In this document: piece after piece, positions 1 to 11,456 of the stretch
Numbering within the stretch: position 1 is the stretch's first letter
How the letters are laid out: every line of letters begins with the position of its first letter
Assembly (NCBI RefSeq): GCF_037392515.1
Contig: NC_090287.1
Coordinates: 10,461,501-10,525,500 of the forward strand
Direction: 5' to 3'
Length of the DNA: 64,000 bases
Source of the DNA: Haliotis asinina
Taxonomy: Eukaryota > Mollusca > Gastropoda > Lepetellida > Haliotidae
The notes under the pieces: generated by a model
Database searches by the model: none
Told to the model about the DNA's origin: nothing
Seen by the model: the letters and a program-made list of their open reading frames with translations, nothing else
Position numbers and translations under genes: made by a program

Positions 1-394
1 AGAAAATGGACTGAGATGGTGCAGTAATGCCTTAGTTTTCTACTAAGTATGATGGTTTGTTTACACATTATCAACGATAATATGACATACATTCACTTGT
101 GATAAGGAGAAATAAATGTTTGCCCGTCAATGTTTAAAGGTATTTAAGTGTTCATAACTATTTGGACGATTTACATGGCTACCTATCACATGTTAATGTT
201 GTTATTATAAATAGGTTCTACATAGACAATCCTCAATTTTGATTCGAAGGTGACTATGAGTTGTCTCATAGGTAAGGTATTATGTACCTGCTCAGGAATA
301 GCTGTAACATTCCATAATAACATGAAGAACTTAAAGTTAACGACAATATGTATCCACCATAGATGACTGAGATGGGGGTTTTCACGAAGGATAC

Positions 395-596
395 AAATTA
401 TAACCGGAACAGCCGCAGCCACTTTTCCAACTTCATCATCCGTTTGCATTATCTTCTTTATTCTTGCCTGGAAACGTGAAATATGAGTTTTGAGGAGCCT
501 TCGATTACCTTTACAGCAACATAATACATACATACGTTGATAGAGTTTCCTTACCGGGGGAAATCTTGAATTATACTTCTTCTTTTTGCTCGGCAT
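395..596 (-). CDS. DRAP1: DRAP1 (NC2-alpha) N-terminus, exons 1-2, partial
   Basis: Exon 1 (596-555) starts with [14 protein letters not shown] and ends at a GTAAGG donor. Exon 2 (467-395) follows a TTTCCAG acceptor, reads [20 protein letters not shown] then PVII, and ends at GTATCC in phase 1. Joined, this matches the start of the histone-fold subunit of negative cofactor 2 almost residue for residue. NC2-alpha pairs with DR1 (NC2-beta) and binds TBP on DNA, blocking TFIIA and TFIIB. What is seen is the basic N-terminal tail and the start of the histone fold. The rest of the fold and the acidic C-terminal tail lie beyond the left edge, since no following exon is visible in 1-394. An uninterrupted frame at 186-596 simply reads through both introns and is not the protein. 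The gene is head to head with the plus-strand gene at 1003. Identification is confident; the exon ends come from splice consensus and phase. Confidence 0.9.
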
Positions 597-633
597 AGCT
601 GTCCTTTGTAGAGAAAACAGGGGGCACTTCTCA

Positions 634-642
634 ACCGGAAGT
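634..642 (+). promoter_or_regulatory. ETS/GABP-like site
   Basis: ACCGGAAGT is a full match to the ETS-family consensus (GGAA core with CC before and GT after), about 40 bp upstream of the DRAP1 ATG. It probably lies near that gene's transcription start. Binding is inferred from sequence only. Confidence 0.45.
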
Positions 643-874
643 CCAGACGAGAAAAACTCAAAAGAAGGAGTGAGATATTGATCTTAAAACGAAATATAAT
701 TCGCTTAAAGATTTTGGAAGATTACTCCACACGATACTGTTAATCCTTTGATTGAGAAACATATATGTGCATTAATATGTAGTGATGATATTAGTTTCAT
801 GAATATCTGTTATCAATTCGTTTTTCTCTGTGTCTTTTTCGTATATTATTTATTTCCTTGAATAACCTGCTTAC

Positions 875-885
875 TGCGCATGCGA
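875..885. promoter_or_regulatory. NRF1-like palindromic site
   Basis: TGCGCATGCGA matches the palindromic NRF1 consensus (TGCGCATGCGCA) in 10 of its first 10 bases. It lies about 120 bp upstream of the plus-strand ATG, in otherwise AT-rich and CpG-poor sequence, which makes a chance match less likely. Confidence 0.5.
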
Positions 886-1002
886 GGTAAAATTGAAGGA
901 AGTGGTCTGGGCGCGACGTATAAAACATGTTGACATGGATTGTTTGTGTAGGGTTCTGTGATTTAATATTTTCGAAAAGCCAAAGCTGACTGACCATTCG
1001 CA

Positions 1003-4000
1003 ATGTCAGGTGGAATTCTTGAAAGACTGTCTGATCTGCAGTCTCAAACTGAACGAGTATGTGAACTTTGTTGATACTTTGTCAAGTGAGACTGAAAAAG
1101 GTGAAGGAAATAGGAGCATGTTATAGGACTGATGTAATTGTCGATTTCGTGAATTAGGTTTACGTGTTATTTAACTGCTAGTGTGTAATTATAATTAATT
1201 AACACGATTCTTGGTTTATGGGCAGAGGCATATCAATACTGTCATTACTGGGTAAGATTGATGTCTCCCAGTCTGTGCCGTCATGATAGTTCAGCTAGCT
1301 GAACTACCGTCATGATTACGTGGTACCTACGTTTCCGTGGTATTTTCTAATGTGCCACTCACCAAATTGCGCCATCTATCGATTTTTGCATTCATCGGTA
1401 GGTCATCACGATTGTGAGCGAAAAATGTACAGACTTTAAAGGGGCACTGATGTGCAGCCAATGATGTTTCTCGCCAACAGTCTAATTACGAAATCAAACT
1501 GCAAATTGGTCAGCGCCCGCTCCTTCGACCGTGACGGACAAAGGAACTGGGCTCCTGTCCATATTAGCAGAATTTCTTCACCCAAAAGAGTCAGGAGGCC
1601 GGATGCCCATCATATGCCATTATTTAAAAATATCCATGGTATTCCTTGTCTGATCGTAACAAAATATCCCAGCAGTGTAGTTTGTTTCGGATGCTTGGAT
1701 GGTATAGTTACTCAATTTGATCCTATTTCTGTGTTTTTAACCTCGATATTTAATCATGTTACATGAAAATATGATGTCTACAGGCACGTAGCAAGCCATT
1801 TGTTTTCCTCCGGAAGATTGCAAAGCTTTATATTTAAGTAATTTTGAGTGTTGGTTCAGTTGTGATAGCAAATATCATACGTAAAAATTTGGTAGCTATG
1901 GTAGCTACAATGGTTTATTATTTATGATAATAAAAAACACACAGTTGATTTATTTGAATTTGTAAACAATAAACGATTACTTTGCCTTCGGTAGAGAAAT
2001 CTGAAACTTTTCTAACGTAAAAAAACCCCTTATTTCACCTATTTACCCAAGTACACAGCAAATGCCTGTATGTATTCCTTATGTAACGAAATTCCGTTGG
2101 TATCCTCAAAACACTTTCGGCCCATAAGTGTTTTCAGGCTGCATGCGACACAGAGATTACATCTTCCTTGCTGTAACTCGTTTGATGGTGTAAACCTACA
2201 CGTGTTATTTGTCATCATTCTCTGGATGGTCAATTAATGAATTCATAACAGGTATAATTAGTAGTAACACCACTTCAATTACTCAACAAAGGTTCCCATT
2301 TGGCATTTCTCCTGTCTGGAGTAAATACTCAACATTATAAATTAAGGTCTGTAATGGCAAATGTATTGTATGTTATGTAATATGTGCATGTAAGTGATGC
2401 AAGAGGGTTTATCAACTGAGTTACAAAAACACACATCGATCAAAGGATTAACCGATAACACACTGATTAATTAATTACATTTATCTTCTGGCCGATTTGT
2501 CAAAAGGCAGTGTGTGTAGATGACTACACCCTGTCGTAAAGTGTGAGTGCAAAAACAACATCCTCCCTTCAAAGAATTAACCACCCTTCCGTTGATTGAT
2601 TGATTGCTCATTATTGGTTAACTAAATTACTTAGAATAGCGGACATCATACAATTAGTTGCCAGGTGTGCTATCTTGGGAGACCAATGAGATGTTTATCT
2701 GGTTTTCACCAACGAAAGACGTCAAACGATGTGTTACTTTTTCGCAAATGAGACAGTTGTAAGACACGCGACACAGAGCAGGATTATTTACCAGCTGCAG
2801 ATGAATGGAATACAATTTCTTTTACGTGGATATTGATGGATACATTCCTGAACAAGGTAGTAGCCTGACATTGTTGCTATAAAATTAGTCTATTTTACAT
2901 TCATTATTTGCATTTTGTTTTAATCTATTTGTTGTAGCATTCAGCAGAATCTGTATGACAGAAAACACACACTAGATCGTGCATGTGTGTGAAATAGGAT
3001 CCACATTGACAATCTATACGATGTATAAATGTTGCTGTTATGTTAGAAATTTACTATAAGTATAAGCAGATCGCGTGTTCTTTTATTAATTTTCAGAATC
3101 ATATAAATATGACAATAAACTAATTAGGGTTATGAGACAAAATATAGAGACGTACATTGGCTTCGTTATTTTTCCGTCCTAATTGTTTTTTACCATTTCT
3201 ACCACTGGCAGATGATTAACCTTCAAAGTGTTTCATTTGTTTTCATAATACATTTGTAATGAAGTAAAAATGACTTCACCTAAGTTGATCTGTCTATAAT
3301 TAAACTATCAATTGCGCTTACGGACTGCGCAGCAGAGGTCACGAACCAGTCACGAATTCTGGGATATCATCCGGGTACTCACGGGAGAAAAACAATAACA
3401 AAAGTTTACACCAGTCCACGGAAATTGCTCCGCATCAGTGCCCCTTTAATCAATTTGCGTACGTACAGTCATCTACTAATAAAAACTAATGTATATTTAT
3501 GTCTAGCAGTAATGCCACTTTTCATGTGATCTTTACAAACATTTTGTATAAACTTACACAGCTTCAGAGTTTTCCAAATGTCACTCGTCTGCTAGCTGAT
3601 GTAATCAGGATAAATAATCACATGACCCAAGGAGAAATCCCTGCTTTATTTTTTCAAATTATTGAAGCCTGATAGGGTCATCTCTTACATTGTTTTTGAT
3701 GTTCCATCTCATATTCTGTTGATCAACTCTACATATTATGTGAACTGGAAATTTATGCTGAAGAAATGTGACTATTCTGTTAATTCTATAATCATTGACT
3801 GCATTACAATTTATTAACTTCATTCTTATAGTGAACCTACTTTTACACTTTTGGAATGGCTATTCATAATGTGTGAGATTATGACATGTCTGTGCACCCA
3901 TAAGTTGATCTGTAGGAAATACCACGGAAACATGACATCACCAGAGTTTGTGCACAATGACCACCTGACATCTGATATGGCCAAGGATGAACTTCAGAAT

Positions 4001-7000
4001 GAAAGTGTTTTATTGACATTAAATGATACAAAGGTATGTTGTCGAATTCAAGGTATGTTTATGTGATCGTATTCATAGTTGTGAATTTCTTAATACTACG
4101 GTAACCCATGATGCAAGGGTACGTGAACACAGTGATATAAATCCTATGACCAACACCACTCCTAGCTTTGTTATCAGTTGATATTTTATGCTTTGCACAA
4201 TGACAGGACAAATGTGCATACCAGTACCATTTCTCAGGGAGTCCTTGGCCTGCAAATCTCTCAATGGGGTGTAAAGACAACGTTAGCACCAGTGTATGAA
4301 ATAGCGTCTGCCCTTTGCTTGCTAGTTACATGGTGGGCTTACAACTTTAATTTATAGCTGGCCCTGTGGGCGAATACATTTTCCAAGGGTATATATTTGA
4401 CCATGCCATTGAGTACGGGAAATATATTTCGAAAATAATGTACAATTGTGGTAACTAGATGATGTCTGTTTAGTTCATAATCAATCAAACTGTAACTTCC
4501 ACAGATCAGCCTATCCATTTATGTAACGCTAAATGTGATTGGTCTAGAGAATGCTTGCAGCCAATGAATGATGTTCATTTCTGATGGCAGTGACACTAAA
4601 TGAATTAACAGTGACCACCAAGTCTTTTATTTTAAATTTGCTTTTGCGCATGTTTAAGTTTACCTCATTACAAGTACTTCATTAATTACTTTCTTTTAAC
4701 ACCATATCTCAATTTCCGATATTTAATTCAGGGCTGATTACATGTTAACAGGGCTGGCAAAATTTTTTATTTATCAGCCCTGTGGGCTTCCTGTTTGTAT
4801 GAGTTCATACACTGGTTAACACTTAATAACACTGTGTACCAGTAATTGCCAACATTAGGCTGTAGTTCTTGCGTTGACAGCTTGATTTTAACTCTTGTTG
4901 CCAGTCACTTTTGTAATGTGTAAATGTATGCAATACTACCGAACTACAAGTCAGGCTGTTTGTGCAAACACTACACCCACATGCTGAAGATAACTGGTCG
5001 CTAGTCGGTAGGATTTTAACTCCTCTATCTGAATGTTCCAAGAATTGAAATACCATTTCGAGTTATTGATTACCATGATTACTATACCATTTCTAGCTAT
5101 GGTATAACAGTTATTTCACTATACCATTCCAGGTATTCATTATCAGTCAAAGACATAATGTAAGACAGTTCACCATCTCTTGTATGTGAAACAGTTGTGT
5201 TCCATGGTATTAAATTCAGTCACCTAGGAACCAACTCAGTTGGGTGTGAACACAGCAAGAGTGATTAAAGCATGCTGTAGAATCCTACATTGTGGTCATT
5301 GCCATTTGCCGGTCAGGGATTGCATAGTTACATCACTCGATGGAAAGAAATTATGAAGGATGAATGTTGTATTCAACATGCCATCAAGTTTATTATCTAA
5401 TTCTGTCTAACAGTAGTATGATTACTCAATCTACCTTTTGTCAAACAAGCTATAGAAAATCATCCTACAACTAAACACGAGCTAGTTCTGTAGGTTTAAG
5501 TGAGAGATGCATGCATTGATTGTAGACCATGATTGCCTCTCTTGGCTCTCCAGGCTGTACTCTGGGCTCAGCATTACATCTGTGAAATCTTACTTACCTG
5601 TTCATCTCACTGATTTTCATGTATTGTACTCGTAAAAATTACCTAATGGTTGTTACTTGCTTGTTATAGCGTGTAGAGCGACTCAATGAAATTCAGAATT
5701 TGAATCCAAACTGAAGTCACTATGGACTTATTTGACATTTTGTGCTATTCAAATTTGTAGTTAATATTAAATTCAGCTCCGTTTCTTCTACATATGATGA
5801 CAGTTCATGATGTGGATATTTTTATCTTGGATCTTTGACAATATATGTCTTTTTGGGCACCTATTAGCTCTGCATGCTATATTTTACATTATACCTGTAT
5901 CACCATTTCCAGCTAAAGTATGTTTTTCATTGATCTTATTCAATCAAGACCCGTGAAGGTCCTGGGGTAGAATAGGCCTTCAGCAACCCATGCTTGCCTT
6001 AAAAAGCGACTGTGCTTGTGGTAAGAGGCGACTAATGGGATCGGGTGGTCAGGCTCGCTGACTTGGTTGACACATGTCATCGGTTCCCAATTGCACAGAT
6101 CGATGCTCATGTTGTTGATCACTGGATTGTCTGGTCCAGACTCGATTACTTACAGACCGCTGCCATATAGCTGGAATATTGCTGAGTGCAGCGTAAAACT
6201 AAACTCATTCACTCACTCACTCACTCACTCATTCAATCAAAAGACTTCATAATCAAAAGGCTCACTCATACAGGGCCTCAGTTTTTAAATTAGATCGATG
6301 CCGAACTTTCATTCTCAAGAGTTTTTATGATTGGCTGTACATTGCAAGGTTACAAGCTGGAGACATTGTATACTGAGTTGTTGATGAATGAGATGATGTA
6401 ATGCTGCTCCTGAAATGAAACTGGTGATGATTGGTCTATATGTATATCATTGTAGAGTGGCTATAAGACACACTAGATGATGCTGATCCTCAAACACTGG
6501 AACATTTACATATGAGACATATTTTCTCCCAGGATTATGAAGATCTATCTGTCATTCAGCTGAAAAAAAAGAAGTTGATGAAAAGGAAATCTGACTTGGA
6601 AGATGAAGTTGCAGAGCAAGAGGTGAAACCCATCTCAGATTTAAATGGCCAGAAAATGTAAGAATTGTTTTTCTTTGTCACTGTCATTGAATACTACATA
6701 TTCCCAAAAAAGGTCTTCTTGCTTCTAGGCTTCAGGGAAGTGTCTAAGGTGCATCCAAACAGAAGGATAACTAAGTGAGACTTTTGGGACCTGCTCTACA
6801 TGTGATGTTAGTCTTATGACTATCATAAACCAATGTCAATATGAGAGTTATGGACATCACAGGTTGCTGTATTTAACAGGGCCTTTCTCATTGGTTTGAT
6901 GTTTTGTAGTGTTAAATTATTACATTTACTGATTTCTTCGAGAGCTCCAAAATAATAATAACATTTCCAGCACAGTTGGTTATATTGCCTTGTACATTGC

Positions 7001-10000
7001 TGAATTGACAGTAGATGATTGGATGATGTATATGTCACTCAAAAGTTAATGTATCACAAGGTCAGTCTTATAGTATACTGTCCACACAACGTTTCTTTCT
7101 CAAATACGTAAGTTGCTATGAAGTGCTCATTTAAAATCTCTACTTCAGTCACATGTTGGTTGAGTCTTTAGTTTATATTCTTGATGACAGCCTTCAGCAT
7201 CACTCACCTTGCTTCAGATATAATCGTGTTTTACCACTGGTGAGGGAGATTCACAAACTTGAGGTGAAGAAACAACAGCTTCTTCACGAGCTTCACCTGC
7301 TCCAAGTGAGAGAAGATGTCCACAATGTCTTCACCATACTGACAGGTATGATTTAGAAGTACATTTTAAATTTTAGATCAAGTGAGAGATATGCACACAT
7401 TGTATTCAACATGCTAGAGGTAACATTTGTACCATAAAAAATAGAAACCAGAATGCATGTCTGCATGTTTAATATTCATTTCCTTTGGAAAACTGTATTT
7501 TCTGTAAAATTGTGTAACATCACATACAGATATGGACTGCAATGTCATCTTGAGATCCAGGGAAAAAATATTCCAAAATTTCTCACCAGTGAGTGGACAA
7601 TAATTAGTGGTTCTGTCTGTTCTTCTGTGGCCCAAAATAACTTTCATACCATGAAATTTACTTAACTATCAATACCAAATTCACTCTCCGCCAGGACCTC
7701 TGCAAACTTATTATTTAGTGGTCGTGATACGTTTTTATTAGCCAGGGACCACAGGGCGAGTCTATATTTTGCACACTTTAGATCTGTGTTGAGTTGTAAT
7801 GTTTTTGCTATCAATAAGAACAGTGTCCACGGCACAAAACAACCTGAGCACTACGATGAGCATAAAACCCATTTTCTAAGAATTAGTTACTAAGACCAGT
7901 GATAATCACTGTGCTAAGATCAGTGTGTGCAAGTAGGCCTTGAGTACTAACCAGCATGTTTTAAATGCACACTCTTCTACAGAGTTGGGTGAATATGTCT
8001 GCTATTAGAATAATGATAATTTTATGGATATACAACGTCTATATTCATTATTCTCTGAAGAAGTTGGATATCCATAAAATTATCATCATTCTTCATCACC
8101 TCAACTTCTCAAATGTCCAGCAAAGAAAAAATGTCTACCATACACAAAGATTTTGACTGTAATGTCGACTTTTTTTAAAGATTACCCACAGACTGGTCTG
8201 TATGTTGGCTTACGGCTGGCAGTTGTTGTGACATGCTTCGTGGCACATGCTTAAGTAGAGTTAGGTTAGAAGTGCTTCATTTCACTTATGTCTTTGCGAT
8301 TATTTCATGAAACTCATGTTTTCTTGTTCTACAAGCCCCAGTCACCGATAGACGGGGAGCTCTGTACCCTTGGTATAAACGGTTGGAGAAGTTAGCAGAT
8401 GGTGATGGTAAGAACAGATCCCTGTTATTACTTGAGGGTCCTGGTTGAAATAGCATTTGTTTCTTCCCTGTGTCCAGTAATGAAATAGTAAAACATGTTG
8501 CTTTGTTTGGTTCAGAGTCTCCAGGTTAGAAATGGTCTTCCGTGACCCGTACTTTATACATGCTTTTCCCTAAAAATTGTCATCACCACCATGGCCATAA
8601 AGTATGAATGCCTCTAATCAATAATTTTTATTAAGTCCTTTTGAGCAGGAAAGGCAACTCTGCTTGTTGTAAGAGGCAACTATTCAGATTGGGTGGTCAG
8701 ACTTGCTGACTTGGTTGACACATGGCATTGGTTCCCATTTGCACAGATTGATGCTCATGCTGTTGATCACTGGAGTGTCCACACTCGATTATTTACAAAC
8801 GGCTGCCATATAGCTGGAATATTGCTGAGATTGTGTTAAACTAATCTCACTCATTCACTCACTTTTGATCAGGATAGTCATAAAATGGTTATACAAAGAT
8901 GACAGTAATTGTACATTGGGATGTATCCTTATGTTAGTCTAGTTTCCATTCATCTGAAATGACCATACATGTTCTTTAACTTTTGTGTAGCATGAGAGGG
9001 TTCATGGTTTCAAGTTGGACAGTTTGCTTGTGTAGATTCTCTATGGCATCCACATCAACAAGCTGTATATTTCATGTGGCAGATGCTGGAGGTGATGAGT
9101 GCTGCTGTCAACACGTGAGATACACACCCCGGGTTGAAGCTGATCAGCTGGTAGAGCAGCTCAGCTTTACAGTGCTCTGTAGTGGCTTGACTGTACAGGT
9201 GACCTTATCAGCAAGGGCCAAGCTGCCTCATCACAGGTACTTACCACTGCCAGCTGTTGTCATTGAATCCTGCACTCAGTAATAGTCCAGCTATGTCAGC
9301 ATGGCATGTATATAATCAAGTGTGGATCAGTGAAGGAGTGATTAACATTATGCACAATGTTTGATGTCATCATCCATGTCATTGAATCACAAGAATTGCC
9401 AGTTTTTGCCACTATTGGGTCACATGTTTAAGCTCACTGTAAACTGTGGGACCTTAAGGCATGGCCTGTTCATTGTAAGGGGTGTACTGTCATCAAATAT
9501 CTTCCCATGACTTTTCAGAGCTAAGTCTTGCTCCTTCATGAGGTGAATGCTGAGTCAATGCATATAGTGAATATATAGATTAAACAGGTTTACATAATGC
9601 TTTTTGATCATATTATCTTTGTACATTCTCTTTCCTTGCATTGTGCAAACATGTTTAATCTATGTATTCACTCTATGCACTGACTCAGCATTCACCTGAC
9701 AAAGGAGCAAGAATTATCTATGAAACGTTGTGTGGAGAGTAAGAAGGAAGTTGTTATCCATAAAACCTGTCTTGTATTCATATTTGTCCAACTTCTAAAG
9801 GCCTTTCAAACACTTCCCCAGAATCATTGCACAGCTAAAGCTCAACCATACATCTTCTGTGTATGTTTCTGTCTGGTTATCGCAGTGTTTTGATTTTTAA
9901 TGTTGATCTTTGCATTTTACTTCGCACCCATGTTCTCTCAAATCCATTCTTGTCATTAATTTTAAGTCAGAGTTGTGCATAAGTGAGTCAAAATATGCCC

Positions 10001-10500
10001 AAGTCTGGAAGTAATATTTCTTAATGATATATCAATCATGTGAGATAATGACATGTAGATTTGATCATTTTCTAGACCAAGCCTCATGAAGTGTAATAAA
10101 ATCCCCATCCTTGCTTGTATGTGGAGTCTGCATTTGGCTGCATGAAATTTGTTTGTTGTTTAACACTGCAGTATTCCAGCAATATGGTGACTGGGCTGCA
10201 TGAAAGAACTGAGAGGTGCATGGTAGGATGTGGAACACTAAAAAGAATTTGTCAAGTTTGAGTAATCATCCCAAATTATTTTGTTAGCAGTGCTAGAGTA
10301 ATTGATGGCTTGTCTTCCCCAGTGTTGCCAGTGGGTGTGATCCGAAGGTCAGTGTCCTCAGTAGTCTGCACTTAGAGGAACTCTCAGACACAGTGACATC
10401 TCTCCTGGAGGAGGACCACCCAGTGGATGGACTGTTAAGTTTCATAAAAGAATCACTTAGAAAAGATGTCCTGCCATATATCACAAGAGATGGACTGTAA
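1003..10500 (+). CDS. Coiled-coil protein gene, possibly CENP-P-like
   Basis: Exons assigned by splice sites and phase: 1003-1056 (MSGGILERLSDLQSQTER, GTATGT donor), 6533-6657 (acceptor TCTCCCAG, donor GTAAGA), 7218-7345, 8336-8407, one ending at 9236 (start unclear, 8991 or 9083), and 10323-10500 with the TAA. Exons 2 to 4 join in phase. The N-terminal half is a charged coiled coil (KKKKLMKRKSDLEDEV, then REIHKLEVKKQQLLHELHLL) followed by NVFTILTG. The C-terminal part has LTVQVTLSARAKLPHH, then HLEELSDTVTSLLEE and DGLLSFIKESL. This order, the TILTG motif after the coiled coil, the KLP motif and the final amphipathic helix resemble CENP-P of the inner kinetochore, but the similarity is weak. 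The exon at about 8991-9236 does not open in phase after 8407, so an exon is probably missing. The recovered length of about 240 residues is below the roughly 290 of vertebrate CENP-P. The presence of a gene is fairly sure; its identity is not. Confidence 0.55.
1440..3445. mobile_element. TTAA-flanked non-autonomous DNA transposon
   Basis: A 2006-bp block in intron 1 of the coiled-coil gene. It begins AGGGGCACTGATG and ends with the exact inverse, CATCAGTGCCCCT; weaker symmetry continues several bases further in. It is flanked by TTAA at 1436-1439 and 3446-3449. TTAA duplications are typical of piggyBac-type (also Sola3) transposons. No transposase is recognisable. The longest open frame (1452-1766) starts right at the terminal repeat and resembles nothing I know, so the element looks non-autonomous. 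Confidence 0.7.
3905..4033 (+). CDS. Possible extra exon of the coiled-coil gene
   Basis: This stretch is open for 43 codons (LICRKYHGNM ... LLTLNDTK) and ends at a good GTATGT donor in phase 0, fitting the phase-0 acceptor at 6533. It would insert between exon 1 and the DYEDLSVIQL exon. The acceptor CACCCATAAG has a poor pyrimidine tract; the better TTGATCTGTAG acceptor 11 bp downstream would break the frame. It could also be an alternative first exon starting at the ATG at 3932, or not coding at all. Confidence 0.25.
4067..5940. other. Intron of coiled-coil gene, no clear feature
   Basis: AT-rich intron sequence. There are two copies of a short word pair (GGCTGGCCCTGTGGGC near 4358, CAGCCCTGTGGGC near 4778) and several GGTATA/CTATACCATT words at 5085-5135, but no element boundary can be set. 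A phase-0 stretch RVERLNEIQN after a TTATAG acceptor at 5669 hits a stop after 14 codons without a donor, so it is not accepted as an exon. Confidence 0.4.
5947..6236 (+). mobile_element. SINE family A, near full length
   Basis: Clear copy of the main SINE here. It runs from CCGTGAAGGTCC through AAGAGGCGACTAATGGGATC and GGTTCCCAATTGCACAG to AGCTGGAATATTGCTGAGTG and a CACTCACTCACTC tail. The head has tRNA-like A-box (GGTGGTCAGGCTCG) and B-box (GGTTCCCAA) words. Lies in an intron of the coiled-coil gene, same strand. Confidence 0.85.
8006..8090. repeat. Inverted repeat, GAAGTTG-ATCCATAAA family
   Basis: GAATAATGATAATTTTATGG and its near-inverse CCATAAAATTATCATCATTC face each other across about 30 bp that includes CTGAAGAAGTTGGATAT. 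The inner end, GAAGTTG followed by ATCCATAAAA, recurs at 9.7, 43.4, 55.9 and 56.85 kb, so this is a small member of a dispersed family. Confidence 0.6.
8645..8870 (+). mobile_element. SINE family A, diverged
   Basis: Same order of words as the copy at 5947 (GTAAGAGGCAACTA, GGTGGTCAGACTTGCTGAC, ATAGCTGGAATATTGCTGAG, CTCACTCATTCACTCAC) with many substitutions and a truncated 5' end. It lies just before the poorly resolved exon region near 8991 of the coiled-coil gene. Confidence 0.8.
9527..9770. mobile_element. Inverted element with two degenerate hammerhead-like units
   Basis: Two arms of about 65 bp (9527-9592 and about 9645-9711) are inverted copies of each other around a 50-bp spacer. The right arm reads CACCTGACAAAGGAG on the plus strand, with GAAACGTTGTG 10 bp further on. 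The left arm read on the minus strand gives CACCTCATGAAGGAGC, then GCTCTGAAAA. Both look like decayed hammerhead cores (CTGANGA, stem II, GAAA). The right copy has A in place of the essential G after CTGAN. The element ends with GAAGTTGTTATCCATAAA near 9748-9765. Probably a remnant of a Penelope-like element end. Confidence 0.55.
10155..10195 (-). repeat. SINE 3'-tail fragment
   Basis: TTGTTTAACACTGCAGTATTCCAGCAATATGG is a fragment of the 3' tail shared by the local SINE families, in reverse orientation. No head is present. Confidence 0.5.
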
Positions 10501-11450
10501 CCCCATGACAAGAGAATGCTGAATATTGATGAAAACATGTGATGTTAATATTTTCCTAAGTTTTGTCTGTTTGCTTGCTGACATACGTCCATTTGACCTG
10601 TCCACACCTGTGCAGATTTCTATGAGGGTCAGTATGTTATGCTAGACAGCAGTGAAATGGGAGTGAGTGAATGTTGTTTGATGGCAGTAGTATTCTTGTT
10701 GTTTTAAAGGTGGTTGTGGGCCTGACATGCTGTTGGATAACTGCGTGAGCAAAGATCCTAATTGTCAAGGCGTGGATACCCGTGCTTACATGAGACAGAT
10801 TCACATGGTAACCACATTTCCTGCACATAACAATGTCTAGCACAAAATATACAACAGGTAAATCATCACATCTAGTGATATTTAATTGAAAATTTCACAT
10901 GCTTACCTACCAACAAAAGTTGTTAATGTTAATTCAAGCTCATGTTAATTCACATGAATCAGATTTTTGTTTGGTTTCCTCCAAGAGAATGTGCATAATA
11001 TACACCCTGCTGGTCCCCAACTCAGTACAAAAATATTGTGAACATATTCCATAGTGATGCCAATATAATACTCTGAGTAGCAGAAAATTCAACATGCATA
11101 CAGGTGATGCAGTGAACAGAAACAAAAAACAGTTTTACTTAGATCACTTTTATTCCTATTTGGCACAAATATATATCTATATGATTTCCAATCTTTCATT
11201 ACCTGCAACAGAATAAGGTTGCTTTGTGTTTGCCATTCTAAAGAAGCTGTCATTGCAGCAGTTGGTGAGGGGACACACATGGTAACAGAGCATACATCTG
11301 CACCAGCTGACTGTAAGAACATCCATGGAGAAGCATCACACACAGATCATACAAATAATTACATCAGTTGATGGATGACTTGGCTGCAAGTCACAGTACA
11401 CAGGAATGCATTGAGAGATATTACCTTACTGTAAAAACATCTTTTACTCA

Positions 11451-11456
11451 AATAAA
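11451..11456 (+). terminator. Candidate poly(A) signal of the coiled-coil gene
   Basis: First AATAAA found on the plus strand after the stop at 10500, implying a 3' UTR of about 950 bp if used. Hexamers occur by chance in AT-rich DNA and nothing else supports it. Confidence 0.25.

Larger units (their letters stand above)
597..1002. promoter_or_regulatory. Shared divergent promoter interval
   Basis: These 406 bp separate the start codons of DRAP1 (minus) and the coiled-coil gene (plus), and hold the 5' UTRs and probably both core promoters. No clear TATA box sits at a fixed distance from either start. The interval has one ETS-type word close to DRAP1 and one palindromic NRF1-type word nearer the other gene. 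That architecture is common in bidirectional housekeeping promoters. Transcription starts are not visible, so promoter function is inferred from gene arrangement. Confidence 0.6.

Noticed and set aside
186-596. Minus-strand frame of 136 codons as one protein
   Set aside because: Only residues 1-14 and a later segment match DRAP1. The parts between and after follow GTAAGG and GTATCC donors and are intron read-through.
1452-1766. 104-codon frame as a gene
   Set aside because: It starts inside the terminal repeat of the TTAA-flanked element and shows no family resemblance; likely chance.
5669-5720. Possible exon RVERLNEIQNLNPN
   Set aside because: Good acceptor and phase, but a stop after 14 codons with no donor before it.
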